A stretch of DNA of 64,000 nt from assembly GCF_003730275.1 (NCBI RefSeq), contig NZ_QTTA01000010.1, forward strand, positions 248,001 to 312,000, written 5' to 3'. Numbering within the stretch: position 1 is the first letter of the stretch; every line of letters starts with the position of its first letter. A program made the translations under genes and the position numbers. This document shows positions 19,396 to 27,262 of this stretch, piece by piece. This DNA is from Brevundimonas halotolerans. GTDB taxonomy: Bacteria > Pseudomonadota > Alphaproteobacteria > Caulobacterales > Caulobacteraceae. A model generated the notes under the pieces. It did no database searches. It worked only from the letters and a program-made list of their open reading frames with translations, and was not told the DNA's origin.

Positions 19396-20787
19396 ATGAC
19401 GTCTGCCCCCTCGCCCGCCAAACGCCTGCCGAACCGGACGCTGGCCGCCTTTTCGGCCGCCTGCCTGCCCTATGCGGCGCTGGGCCTGCCCGTCTATGTG
19501 ACCCTGCCCGAGTTTTACGCCAGCCATGTCGGCGTCGATCTGGCGCTGGTCGGGGTGATCTTTCTGGTCATCCGGCTGGCCGATATCGTTGTCGACCCGG
19601 CGCTGGGCATGGTCATTGATCGCACGCACAGCCGCTTTGGCCGCTATCGCCTGTGGATGGGCATGGCCGCGCCGGTGCTGATGCTGGCGGTCGGCATGCT
19701 GTTCATGGTCAGTCCGGGTGCGGGCGGCGCCTATCTGGCGATCTGGCTGATCGTCATGTCGCTCGGCTTTTCCGTCAGCCTGTTGTCGCAGGTCAGCTGG
19801 GCCTCGACCCTGACCAGCGACTATGACCAGCGATCCCGCATCTACGGCTGGTGGCAGACGGCCAATATCGTCGGTGTTCTGGTGGTCCTGTTGATCCCGG
19901 CGCTGGTGCAGAATTTGGGCCTTGGCGACTATGCCTCGGCGGTGCGCTGGCAGGGGTGGTTCATCATCGTCGCCCTGCCCCTGACCCTGGCCATCACCTT
20001 TGCCTTTACGCCCGAGCCCAAGGCGGGCCCCAGCCCCGACAAGGCCGCGCGGTTCGCCTATCTGTCGCTGTTCAAGTTGCCGGTGATGCAAAGGCTGCTG
20101 ACCGCTGACCTGATGCTGGGCATTGCGCGGGGCGTGGTCGGGGCGCTGTTCTTCTATTTCTTCGAGGCGGTGCAGGGCTTTGCCCGGGCCGAGACCTCGA
20201 TCCTGCTGCTGGTCTATTTCGTTGCCGGGCTGGCGGGGGCGCCGGTGTGGAGCGCGCTGGCGGTGCGGATGGGCAAGCACGCGGCGCTGATCCTGGCCTG
20301 CGTCTATTTCGCCGTGACCCTGCTGCTGGCCGCCTTTGCCGGGCCGGTGCTGGTGCCGCTGGCCGAGGCGGCGGGGCTGGGCAATGCCGAGGTGGTGGTC
20401 GCCGGCCTGATGGTGGCGCTGGTCGGGCTGGCCTTTGCCTCGGGTGATCTTTTGCTGCGCGCCATGATGGCCGATGTCGCTGATCAGGTGCGGCTGGAGC
20501 AGGGTGAGGACCGGACGGGGCTGCTGTTCTCGATCCTGACGGCGACCTCCAAGCTGGGCTATGCCGTGTCGGTGATGACCTTTGCCGGGCTGAGGCTGAC
20601 CGGGTTCGATCCGGCGCTGGGCGGGGCCAACAGCGAGACTGCGCTGATCTGGCTGCAGGCCATGTTTGCGGGACTGCCCGCCCTGTGCCTCGTGGTCGGG
20701 GCCTGGGCCCTGTGGCGCTACCCGCTGGACCAGAAGCGCCACGCCGAAATCCGCGCAGCGCTTGAGGCCCGGGGCGGAGCCGGTTAG
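19396..20787 (+). CDS. MFS transporter, GPH sugar:cation symporter type
   Basis: A 463-residue transporter with about 12 transmembrane helices. The loop motif DRTHSRFGRYRLWMG after the second to third helix is the glycoside-pentoside-hexuronide (GPH) family signature, so a sugar or glycoside coupled to a cation is the likely substrate. The ATG at 19396 is preferred; an in-frame TTG at 19378 is possible. It is followed 9 bp later by mazG but no functional link is evident. Confidence 0.85.
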   Translation: MTSAPSPAKRLPNRTLAAFSAACLPYAALGLPVYVTLPEFYASHVGVDLALVGVIFLVIRLADIVVDPALGMVIDRTHSRFGRYRLWMGMAAPVLMLAVGMLFMVSPGAGGAYLAIWLIVMSLGFSVSLLSQVSWASTLTSDYDQRSRIYGWWQTANIVGVLVVLLIPALVQNLGLGDYASAVRWQGWFIIVALPLTLAITFAFTPEPKAGPSPDKAARFAYLSLFKLPVMQRLLTADLMLGIARGVVGALFFYFFEAVQGFARAETSILLLVYFVAGLAGAPVWSALAVRMGKHAALILACVYFAVTLLLAAFAGPVLVPLAEAAGLGNAEVVVAGLMVALVGLAFASGDLLLRAMMADVADQVRLEQGEDRTGLLFSILTATSKLGYAVSVMTFAGLRLTGFDPALGGANSETALIWLQAMFAGLPALCLVVGAWALWRYPLDQKRHAEIRAALEARGGAG

Positions 20788-20796
20788 GTCCGACGC

Positions 20797-21597
20797 ATGA
20801 CCGACATGCCCCCTGCCCCGCTCGACCGCCTGCGCGCCATCATGGTCCGGCTGCGCGATCCCGTGACCGGCTGTCCGTGGGATGTGGAGCAGACGTTTTC
20901 GACCATCGCGCCCTATACGCTGGAGGAGGCCTATGAGGTCGCAGACGCGATCGAGCGCGGAGATTTCGACGAGCTGAAGTCCGAGCTGGGCGATCTGCTG
21001 TTTCAGGTCGTCTTCCATGCGCGGATGGCCGAGGAGGCCGGACTGTTCGATTTTGATGCCGTGGCCGGGGCCATCGCCGACAAGCTGGAGCGGCGCCACC
21101 CGCATGTGTTCGGCGATGAAGCGGCCAAGGCCGATGCCGCCTCGCAGAAGGCGCGCTGGGAGGACATCAAGGCCGCCGAGCGCACCGCGAAGGCCCAGCA
21201 TGGGGTGCTGGACGATGTGCCCGTCGGCCTGCCGGCACTGGCCCGGGCGGCCAAGCTGACGAAGCGGGCGGCGCGGGTCGGATTCGACTGGCCGTCGACC
21301 GCCGAGGTGTTCGCCAAGCTGGACGAGGAGGTCGCCGAGCTGAAGGTCGAGATCGCCGCCGGGTCCCCCGAACGCATGAAGGACGAGGTCGGCGACCTGC
21401 TATTCGTCGTCGCCAATCTGGCCCGTAAGCTGGGCATCGAGCCCGAGGATGCCCTGCGCGGATCCAATGCCAAATTCGTGCGCCGGTTCGCCTTCATTGA
21501 GGCCGAACTGGCCAAGGATGGGCGCACGCCCGATCAGTCGGACCTGACGGAGATGGACGCCCTGTGGAATGGGGCCAAGGTCGCGGAACGCGGGTGA
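20797..21597 (+). CDS. mazG: Nucleoside triphosphate pyrophosphohydrolase MazG
   Basis: The 266-residue enzyme hydrolyses NTPs to NMP and pyrophosphate (house-cleaning). It has two MazG domains: the first with LEEAYEVADAIERGDFDELK and SELGDLLFQVVFHA (about 45-85), the second with LDEEVAELKVEIAAG and DEVGDLLFVVANLAR (about 175-220), both with the EExxE...ExxD metal-binding pattern. The N-terminal CPWDVEQTFSTI is typical. Translation starts 9 bp after the MFS gene. Confidence 0.95.
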   Translation: MTDMPPAPLDRLRAIMVRLRDPVTGCPWDVEQTFSTIAPYTLEEAYEVADAIERGDFDELKSELGDLLFQVVFHARMAEEAGLFDFDAVAGAIADKLERRHPHVFGDEAAKADAASQKARWEDIKAAERTAKAQHGVLDDVPVGLPALARAAKLTKRAARVGFDWPSTAEVFAKLDEEVAELKVEIAAGSPERMKDEVGDLLFVVANLARKLGIEPEDALRGSNAKFVRRFAFIEAELAKDGRTPDQSDLTEMDALWNGAKVAERG

Positions 21598-21638
21598 GCG
21601 GAAGCCCCCGTCCGTGTTTGCGGCGGGTTGGAGGGCAG

Positions 21639-21704
21639 GCGGAGCGCCGGGCCTTCGCCCGGAGTGAATGAGTATTACCGTTTCGACGAAAGCTGACGCT
21701 CCGC
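21639..21704. other. Nested stem-loop element (possible structured RNA or repeat)
   Basis: An outer perfect 8-bp stem, GCGGAGCG (21639-21646) with CGCTCCGC (21697-21704), encloses a hairpin CCGGGC-CTTC-GCCCGG (21647-21662) directly stacked on the outer stem, a 16-nt A/T-richer single strand, and a smaller hairpin TTTC-GAC-GAAA (21681-21691). It resembles either a small structured RNA or an interspersed palindromic repeat. It begins about 40 bp after the mazG stop. Confidence 0.4.
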
Positions 21705-22089
21705 GCGGTGGTTTTCCGGAAGCTTGCGTCGGGTGGCCGTATTCGGGCCTTACCGCAGCGCCCCCGGCGGGCAGGGCCTTCCTGCGAAGGCTCCCGGACG
21801 ATCGAGTATCCCCCTCGACCCAATGTTTTTGGGGCCTACCGTTCGCGCCGCGGGCGCTCACTGCTTGAGGCCCGAAGTTTGATCGGCGGTGTCCCAACAA
21901 CCCCGCTCCATCCGCCCCCGCCGCTCACAAGGTCGCAGGCCTTACGAGCCCTCCGTGCCACGGGACGTGAGGAGTGTGGCACACGGCGGGACCTGGTCGG
22001 GCAGAACGGTCCGGGAAACGACGGTGACGTTGAAAGGGGTGGGCTTTCGGGCGGCGGCTATCCTATTTGCTGGTCTCAGCCAGACACAA

Positions 22090-22165
22090 TGACCCTTCTC
22101 CCGGTGGGACCCGAAGGGCCGCGCGAAGCCTGAGAAGGTGGCGCGTGAGCGCCGGATGAGGGTCA
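22090..22165. repeat. Palindromic intergenic element
   Basis: Outer arms TGACCC (22090-22095) and GGGTCA (22160-22165) enclose inner arms CCTTCTC (22094-22100) and GAGAAGG (22132-22138). The layout is that of an interspersed palindromic (REP-like) element rather than a gene. Copy number in the genome cannot be seen from one window. Confidence 0.4.
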
Positions 22166-22246
22166 GCGGCCTCTGTCGGCGAATGCCGTGGCAGGACCGG
22201 TGCGACGGCTCACGCCGAAGGATGCAGAAAGCCCCTCACCCCCAAC

Positions 22247-22269
22247 CCCCTCTCCCGCCGGGAGAGGGG
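22247..22269. repeat. Perfect 10-bp hairpin after the glycosidase gene
   Basis: CCCCTCTCCC (22247-22256) and GGGAGAGGGG (22260-22269) form a 10-bp stem with a 3-nt loop only 8 bp beyond the stop of the minus-strand glycosidase gene. It may end that transcript, though the following T run is poor, or be one copy of a dispersed repeat. Confidence 0.5.
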
Positions 22270-22276
22270 AAACGTT

Positions 22277-25200
22277 TTAGCGCAGCTCCACGCGGCGGGT
22301 GCCGGGGGGCAGGACCAGCTCGCCGCCGGACCACTCCACGGGGCGACCGTCGATGCGGGCGGTGCGGACGTCGCTGCCCGGAGGCCAGGCGAGGACGAAG
22401 CCGCCGGGCGGCGTGGCGGTGGTGTCGAGGTCGAGCAGATAGCCGCGACCGTCCTGGCGCAGGTGCCAGCTGACGGGGCCGTAGGCGGTGCGCAGATTGG
22501 CGATGCCGACCCCCTCCTCCGTCTCGATCCAGTCCATCGGGATGCCGGCGGCCAGCACCAGGGCGTGGTCGCGGTCGCGCTCATGCACGAACAGATCCAG
22601 CGCCGAGCGGATATAGTCAGAGCTGATCCAGGCGTGGGGCATGTCGCCGATGAAGCGAGGCTCGCGCTCGTGACGGCCGACGACCTCGGCCCAGCCGTTC
22701 CAGGCCTGCGGGCGCAGGTCGCCGAAGAAGTAGTCGAGGGCGGCGATGGCGCGGTCGCGCTGGCCCAGCCGCACGAAGGCCCCGACTGAGCGCAGCTCGT
22801 ACGGCGTGTAGTCGGGCCAGTCGGGGCGGGGATCCCAGTCCTCGGCCATCAGGGGAGTCCAGTCGCCGGTGCGGCGCGCCTCGAAATTCAGCCAGTAGAG
22901 GTCGAAGGTCCGTTGCAGCAGGTCCTGCGGCAGGACGTCGATCAGGCCGCCGGGCGACAGGCCAATGGTGGTCGAGGTGGCGTCGAAATCACCCCTGTCA
23001 GCCGCGCCCGCGATCCAGTCGATGTCGTGGAAGGCGGCGGTGGCGATGATGGCGGCCGAGATGTCGGCGCTGAACTGATCCCGGCCGGCGGCGAAGCGGG
23101 CCTCGGCCGCGTCCTCGCCCAGCACATCGGCGATGAAGACGGCGTCGCGATAGCCGACCAGCCCCCAGAAGTCGTCCCAATAGGAATAGGCGATCTTGTC
23201 CGAATAGCCCTCGTGGCTGATCGTCGGGGGCAGCAGGCCGTACAGGTGGCGGGTGTCGGGGGTCTGGAACTCGGCCGTGCGAGTCTCGGCGCGGAGTTCA
23301 TCCATATAGGCGATCGCGCCCTCGACCTGGGGCCAGACGTCGCGCAGCAGAGCCTGATCACCGGTGTAGCGATAGACTTCGGCAGCGAGGAAGACGAACT
23401 CGCCATGGCTGTCGTTCTCGGGCACGGGGTCGGCGCCGCGGGCATCGACGCAGCACGGCACCTTGCCGTTGTCGAACACATAGGGGGCGAACCAGCGGAG
23501 ATAGTCGGCCGAGATGTCGGCGTGACCCAGCCGGTTCAAGCCCTCGGCGATCATGGCGCCGTCGCGGATCCAGGACCGGTTGTAGGAGCGGGTGCCGGGC
23601 TGGAGTATCGGCCCCTGACGCGACATCAGGATGTGGGCCAGCGAGGACTTCAGCACATCCTCGACCTGCTGGGCCTGGGGCGGCAGGATCAGGTCGACGC
23701 GGTCGATCTTCGCGCGCCAGTCGGCGGCGACGCGGTTCTCGACGGCATCCAGCGCAGCCTCGACCGAGCCGGTGACCGGCAGCGGCTCGGGGACACCGGC
23801 CATGGGCAGCATCCAGCCGAACTGGCGGGTTTCGCCGGGCTGGAGGGTGACTTCATAGAACAGCGCTCCGGCCATCAGGCCGTCGTCGGATTCCACCAGG
23901 CGCTCATCCACCGGCTGGCGGCGGTCGGGTTGGGTCAGCAGGCTATGGGGATCGGCGCCGGACGCAAAGATGGATGCCGCAACCGCATCGGGCATCACCA
24001 GCGGACGCACGCGGGTGTCGTCGTTCAGCACCAGCTCGCCGCCGGTCCAGTCGATCTGGAGGATGGGGCCGACGCCGCCGGGGACGGCAAGGAACTGCCG
24101 GGGGCCGTTGACCTGATAGGGGCGTGCCATCAGGGCCAGAGTGACGGTACGCGCTCGGTCCGAGGTGTTGGTCAGATGATAGCGACCGAACAGTCGCGAG
24201 CTCTCGGGCGTGCCGTCGGCGAAGGCCTCGATCTTGAGCGTCAGGCCGTCGGCCTGCCACTCGACCCAGGGCATGGGCAGGTCGTCGTCGCGCAGCCCCT
24301 GGGTGATGTTGACGTCGGCCCAGGTGGTCAGGCGGCCGTCTTCCAGAATGAAGGGTTCGATGGAAGGGCCGCCGCGGCGCAGCTCGATGGCGCCGTCCTC
24401 GCCCATCAGGCCGCTTTCGCCGCCGCCATCGACGCCAACGAGGGTCCAGTAAGGCTGTTCGCCGTGGAAGCCACGCGGATACTGGCCACGGCGCGAGTCC
24501 GAGGCGATGGCGGTCACAAAGGCGGTCTGCGAGGCGCCGAACGCCAGCGGCCGGATCTCGATTTCCGAGAGGCCATAGGTCGGCTCGCCGTCCATCAGGT
24601 CGAACTGAAGATAGCGCCCCGAGGCTTCGGGTGTGCGCAGCCAGTCGGTGCCGCCATCGCCGTATTCCACGCGGGCGATTTCGGTCCATTCAAGACCGTC
24701 ATTGGAGGTTGAAACGCTATAGCGATCAGCCTCCCCGCCGTCTTCCCAGTGCAGGACCAGGCCGCCGAACTCGCGCTCATAGCCGAGGTCGAGGGTCACC
24801 CCCTGGGACACACCGTATTCGCTGCGCCAGACGGTCGAGGGATCGCCATCTACGGCATTGGCGATCGGAAAGGCCGCCAGTTCGGAGGTCGTGGTGGCCA
24901 GCGGGCGCGGCGGCACCGATGGCTCGGGCGGCAGTTCGCGCAGGGTCAGCTGGTCGATCTCGATATGGCCGGACCCGCCCTCGGCCGCGACCACGACAAA
25001 CTCCATCCGCGCGGCCTGACGCAGGACGGGGTCCTCGCCCGGGCCCCAGGCCTTGGACACCTGACGGCGCTTGATGGTGAACAGGGTCCAGTCGTCGGGG
25101 AAGTCATAGCGGGTGGTCTGGCGCCACCAGACGTTCTCGTTCTCTGCGTCGGTGAATTTGACCTCGAAGGTGTTGAGCGGACCGACTCCGCGCACCCAGA

Positions 25201-25474
25201 AGCTGATCTCGTAGTTCTCGGGCAGGGTGAGGTCGATCTCACGCGCGGCAAAGGCATAGCCCGCGCGGCCGTTGAAGTCGAAGTCGAGGCGCAGCGCCTG
25301 CCCTTCCCGCCCCGGAACGGTGCGGATGGTTGACGTCACATCCGTCGAGGCGTCGGCTTCCCACGCGCCGGTGGTCTCGAAGGCGTCGAGCACGCGAGTG
25401 TCCTGGGCGAGCGCGGGCATGGCAGCCAGAAGACAGGCCGTGATCGCCAGAAGGCCGTTTCGGATCATGGGCAT
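22277..25474 (-). CDS. Exported discoidin-domain six-hairpin glycosidase-like protein
   Basis: A 1065-residue protein with a signal peptide (cleaved near AMPALA-QDT). It then has a beta-sandwich carbohydrate-binding-like module (about 28-185, SFWVRGVGPLNTFEVKF), a discoidin/F5-8C-type module (about 190-310, VDGDPSTVWRSEYG), a long beta-rich part and an (alpha/alpha)6 six-hairpin catalytic-like region (about 600-985: RSYNRSWIRDGAMIAEGLNRLG, NDSHGEFVFLAAEVYRYTGD, YWDDFWGLVGYRDA). Acidic residues in these segments are candidates for catalysis. The start is the ATG at 25472-25474, with AAGGAG 8 nt upstream. It closes the ABC-importer operon, 16 bp after malG-type gene. Exact family and substrate are not recognised. 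Confidence 0.8.
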   Translation of the reverse strand: MPMIRNGLLAITACLLAAMPALAQDTRVLDAFETTGAWEADASTDVTSTIRTVPGREGQALRLDFDFNGRAGYAFAAREIDLTLPENYEISFWVRGVGPLNTFEVKFTDAENENVWWRQTTRYDFPDDWTLFTIKRRQVSKAWGPGEDPVLRQAARMEFVVVAAEGGSGHIEIDQLTLRELPPEPSVPPRPLATTTSELAAFPIANAVDGDPSTVWRSEYGVSQGVTLDLGYEREFGGLVLHWEDGGEADRYSVSTSNDGLEWTEIARVEYGDGGTDWLRTPEASGRYLQFDLMDGEPTYGLSEIEIRPLAFGASQTAFVTAIASDSRRGQYPRGFHGEQPYWTLVGVDGGGESGLMGEDGAIELRRGGPSIEPFILEDGRLTTWADVNITQGLRDDDLPMPWVEWQADGLTLKIEAFADGTPESSRLFGRYHLTNTSDRARTVTLALMARPYQVNGPRQFLAVPGGVGPILQIDWTGGELVLNDDTRVRPLVMPDAVAASIFASGADPHSLLTQPDRRQPVDERLVESDDGLMAGALFYEVTLQPGETRQFGWMLPMAGVPEPLPVTGSVEAALDAVENRVAADWRAKIDRVDLILPPQAQQVEDVLKSSLAHILMSRQGPILQPGTRSYNRSWIRDGAMIAEGLNRLGHADISADYLRWFAPYVFDNGKVPCCVDARGADPVPENDSHGEFVFLAAEVYRYTGDQALLRDVWPQVEGAIAYMDELRAETRTAEFQTPDTRHLYGLLPPTISHEGYSDKIAYSYWDDFWGLVGYRDAVFIADVLGEDAAEARFAAGRDQFSADISAAIIATAAFHDIDWIAGAADRGDFDATSTTIGLSPGGLIDVLPQDLLQRTFDLYWLNFEARRTGDWTPLMAEDWDPRPDWPDYTPYELRSVGAFVRLGQRDRAIAALDYFFGDLRPQAWNGWAEVVGRHEREPRFIGDMPHAWISSDYIRSALDLFVHERDRDHALVLAAGIPMDWIETEEGVGIANLRTAYGPVSWHLRQDGRGYLLDLDTTATPPGGFVLAWPPGSDVRTARIDGRPVEWSGGELVLPPGTRRVELR

Positions 25475-25490
25475 ACGGAGCACTCCTTAC

Positions 25491-26312
25491 TCAGCCTTTG
25501 ACGCTGCCCGCCAGCATTCCCCGGATGTAGTAGCGCTGCAACGCGAGAAAGAGGATCAGCACGGGGGCGACGGTGATGACCGAACCGGCCATCATCATTT
25601 CAATGTCCTGCACATGCTCGCGCGACATGGCGGCCAGCGCGACCGGCAGGGTGTAGTTTGACTGGTCTGTCAGGATGATCAATGGCCAGAGGAAGTCGTT
25701 CCAGCTGCCGAGGAAGACGAACAGGCCCAGCGTGACGATGATCGGCTGCATGGTCGGCAGCACCACGCGGCGGAAGATCTGGCCCTCGCTGGCGCCGTCG
25801 ACGCGGGCGGCCTCGAGCATCTCGTCGGGGATCGACAGGGCGTACTGGCGCACCAGAAACAGGCCGAAGATGGACGCCAGCCACGGCACCAGGGCGCCGG
25901 CATAGGTGTTCACCAGCCCCATGCCCTTGAGCATCAGAAACAGGGGAAGCGTGCCGATCTGGGCCGGGATGACCAGGGCCCCGATCAACAGTTGAAACAG
26001 GCGGTCGCGCCCGGCGAACTTCAGCTTGGCAAACGCGTAACCGGCCGGAACCGTGAAGCCGAGCGCCAGAAGGGTGGCCATGGTGGCCAGCGCAAAGCTG
26101 TTCCACAGGTACTGGCCCATGCCCTGGGTGACGAACAGGGTGCGGTAGTGTTCCAGCGTCCAGCTGTCGGGCAGCAGCGGCGGCGGGAAGGTTGCCGCCT
26201 CGCCGGTCTGCATGAAGCTGACAGAGACCATCCAGGCCAGCGGGAACAGGACCATCAGGGCGATGAATGCCACGGCGACATTCAGCGCGATGACGCGGGG
26301 CTTCAGCTTCAT
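25491..26312 (-). CDS. Carbohydrate ABC transporter permease, MalG type
   Basis: A 273-residue inner-membrane permease with six predicted helices. The EAA loop that docks the ATPase is present (EAARVDGASEGQIFRRVVLPTMQP region, about 185-208), and the C terminus ends in the usual YYIRGMLAGSVKG. The ATG at 26310-26312 overlaps the stop of the MalF-type gene (ATGA); the longer frame upstream is out-of-frame MalF sequence. With its partner it forms the channel of a sugar importer. Confidence 0.93.
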   Translation of the reverse strand: MKLKPRVIALNVAVAFIALMVLFPLAWMVSVSFMQTGEAATFPPPLLPDSWTLEHYRTLFVTQGMGQYLWNSFALATMATLLALGFTVPAGYAFAKLKFAGRDRLFQLLIGALVIPAQIGTLPLFLMLKGMGLVNTYAGALVPWLASIFGLFLVRQYALSIPDEMLEAARVDGASEGQIFRRVVLPTMQPIIVTLGLFVFLGSWNDFLWPLIILTDQSNYTLPVALAAMSREHVQDIEMMMAGSVITVAPVLILFLALQRYYIRGMLAGSVKG

Positions 26313-27262
26313 GACGTGGCCCCCAGACGCTTCGACACCCACAGCTGGATCAGGGTGATGGCGAAGATGCACAGGAACAGGATGAAGGCGACGGCCGAGG
26401 CGGAGCCGAGGTTCCACCATTTGAAGCCCTCTTCGTACATGAAGTAGAGGACGGTCACGGTCGACTGGGCGGGCCCCCCTTGCGTCATCACATAGGGCTC
26501 GGCGAACAGCTGGAAGAAGGCGGCGACCGAGATGATGCTGACCAGCAGCAGGGTCGGCGCGATGGCCGGCAGGGTCACGTGGCGGAACTGCTTCCATGGG
26601 CCGGCGCCGTCGATGCGGGCGGCCTCGTACAGCTCATCCGGGACGGTCTGAAGCACGGCCAGGAAGATCAGCATATTGTAGCCAAAGGTCTTCCAGACCA
26701 CGAACATCAGGATGGCCGGGATGGAGGTCGAGGGCTGGCCCAGCCAGTCGACGGCGGGCAGGCCGACCGAGGTCAGGCCCCAGTTGATGATGCCGTAGCG
26801 GGTGTGCAGCAGGTAGTTCCAGAGCACTGCCGTGGCGACCAGGGTCGTCACATAGGGCGCAAAGAACATCACCCGCCAGATCGGCCGCCACAGCACCATG
26901 CGGGCGTTCAGAATGACGGCGGCGGCCAGCGACACGGCCAGCGTCAGGGGCACGCCCAGCACGCTGAACCAGACAGTGTTCCTCATCGCCCCCCAGAACA
27001 GGGAATTACCCAGCAGGTTCTGGTAGTTGTCGAGACCGACGAAGCGCAGATTGTTCAGATCGGCCAGCGCATAGATGTCGAAGTCGGTCAGGCTGAGCAG
27101 CAAGGCCGAGACCATCGGAATGACGAAGAACAGCCCGATGGCGATCAGGGACGGGGCGACAAAGCCCCAGGCGGCGCGGCTGCGCTTGCGGTGATCCGAG
27201 CGGCGGGGCGGTCGGGTCGCCTCGCGCGTGGCGGCGGGGGCCGTGACGGTCTGCATGGTCAT
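26309..27262 (-). CDS. Carbohydrate ABC transporter permease, MalF type
   Basis: A 317-residue permease with a basic cytoplasmic N terminus (RPPRRSDHRKRSRA), a first helix GFVAPSLIAIGLFFVIPMVSALLLSL and five more helices. The ATPase-docking EAA loop reads EAARIDGAGPWKQFRHVTLP. Its start overlaps the solute-binding protein stop by 4 bp and its stop overlaps the MalG-type start by 4 bp. No ABC ATPase gene is in this operon or elsewhere in the window, so the importer must borrow one. Confidence 0.93.
   Translation of the reverse strand: MTMQTVTAPAATREATRPPRRSDHRKRSRAAWGFVAPSLIAIGLFFVIPMVSALLLSLTDFDIYALADLNNLRFVGLDNYQNLLGNSLFWGAMRNTVWFSVLGVPLTLAVSLAAAVILNARMVLWRPIWRVMFFAPYVTTLVATAVLWNYLLHTRYGIINWGLTSVGLPAVDWLGQPSTSIPAILMFVVWKTFGYNMLIFLAVLQTVPDELYEAARIDGAGPWKQFRHVTLPAIAPTLLLVSIISVAAFFQLFAEPYVMTQGGPAQSTVTVLYFMYEEGFKWWNLGSASAVAFILFLCIFAITLIQLWVSKRLGATS

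Larger units (their letters stand above)
21598..22276. other. Gene-free region with hairpins and palindromes
   Basis: This 679-bp stretch between mazG and the discoidin glycosidase holds no convincing gene; open frames here are Arg/Pro-rich shadows without family resemblance or ribosome sites. It contains several stem-loops: the nested element at 21639-21704, GCCTTC/GAAGGC around 21776-21791, and the palindromic elements at 22090-22165 and 22247-22269. I found no match to tmRNA, RNase P RNA or signal-recognition RNA landmarks. Confidence 0.6.

Noticed and set aside
18385..21201. A 938-codon minus-strand frame including the M15 peptidase
   Set aside because: Only the last 299 codons are real; the rest lies opposite mazG and the MFS gene, and a signal peptide starts at 19284.
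21598..22276. A possible tmRNA, RNase P RNA or other standard RNA in the gene-free region
   Set aside because: Landmarks such as a tRNA-like end with GGTTCGA and CCA or the RNase P core sequences were not found; only generic hairpins are seen.
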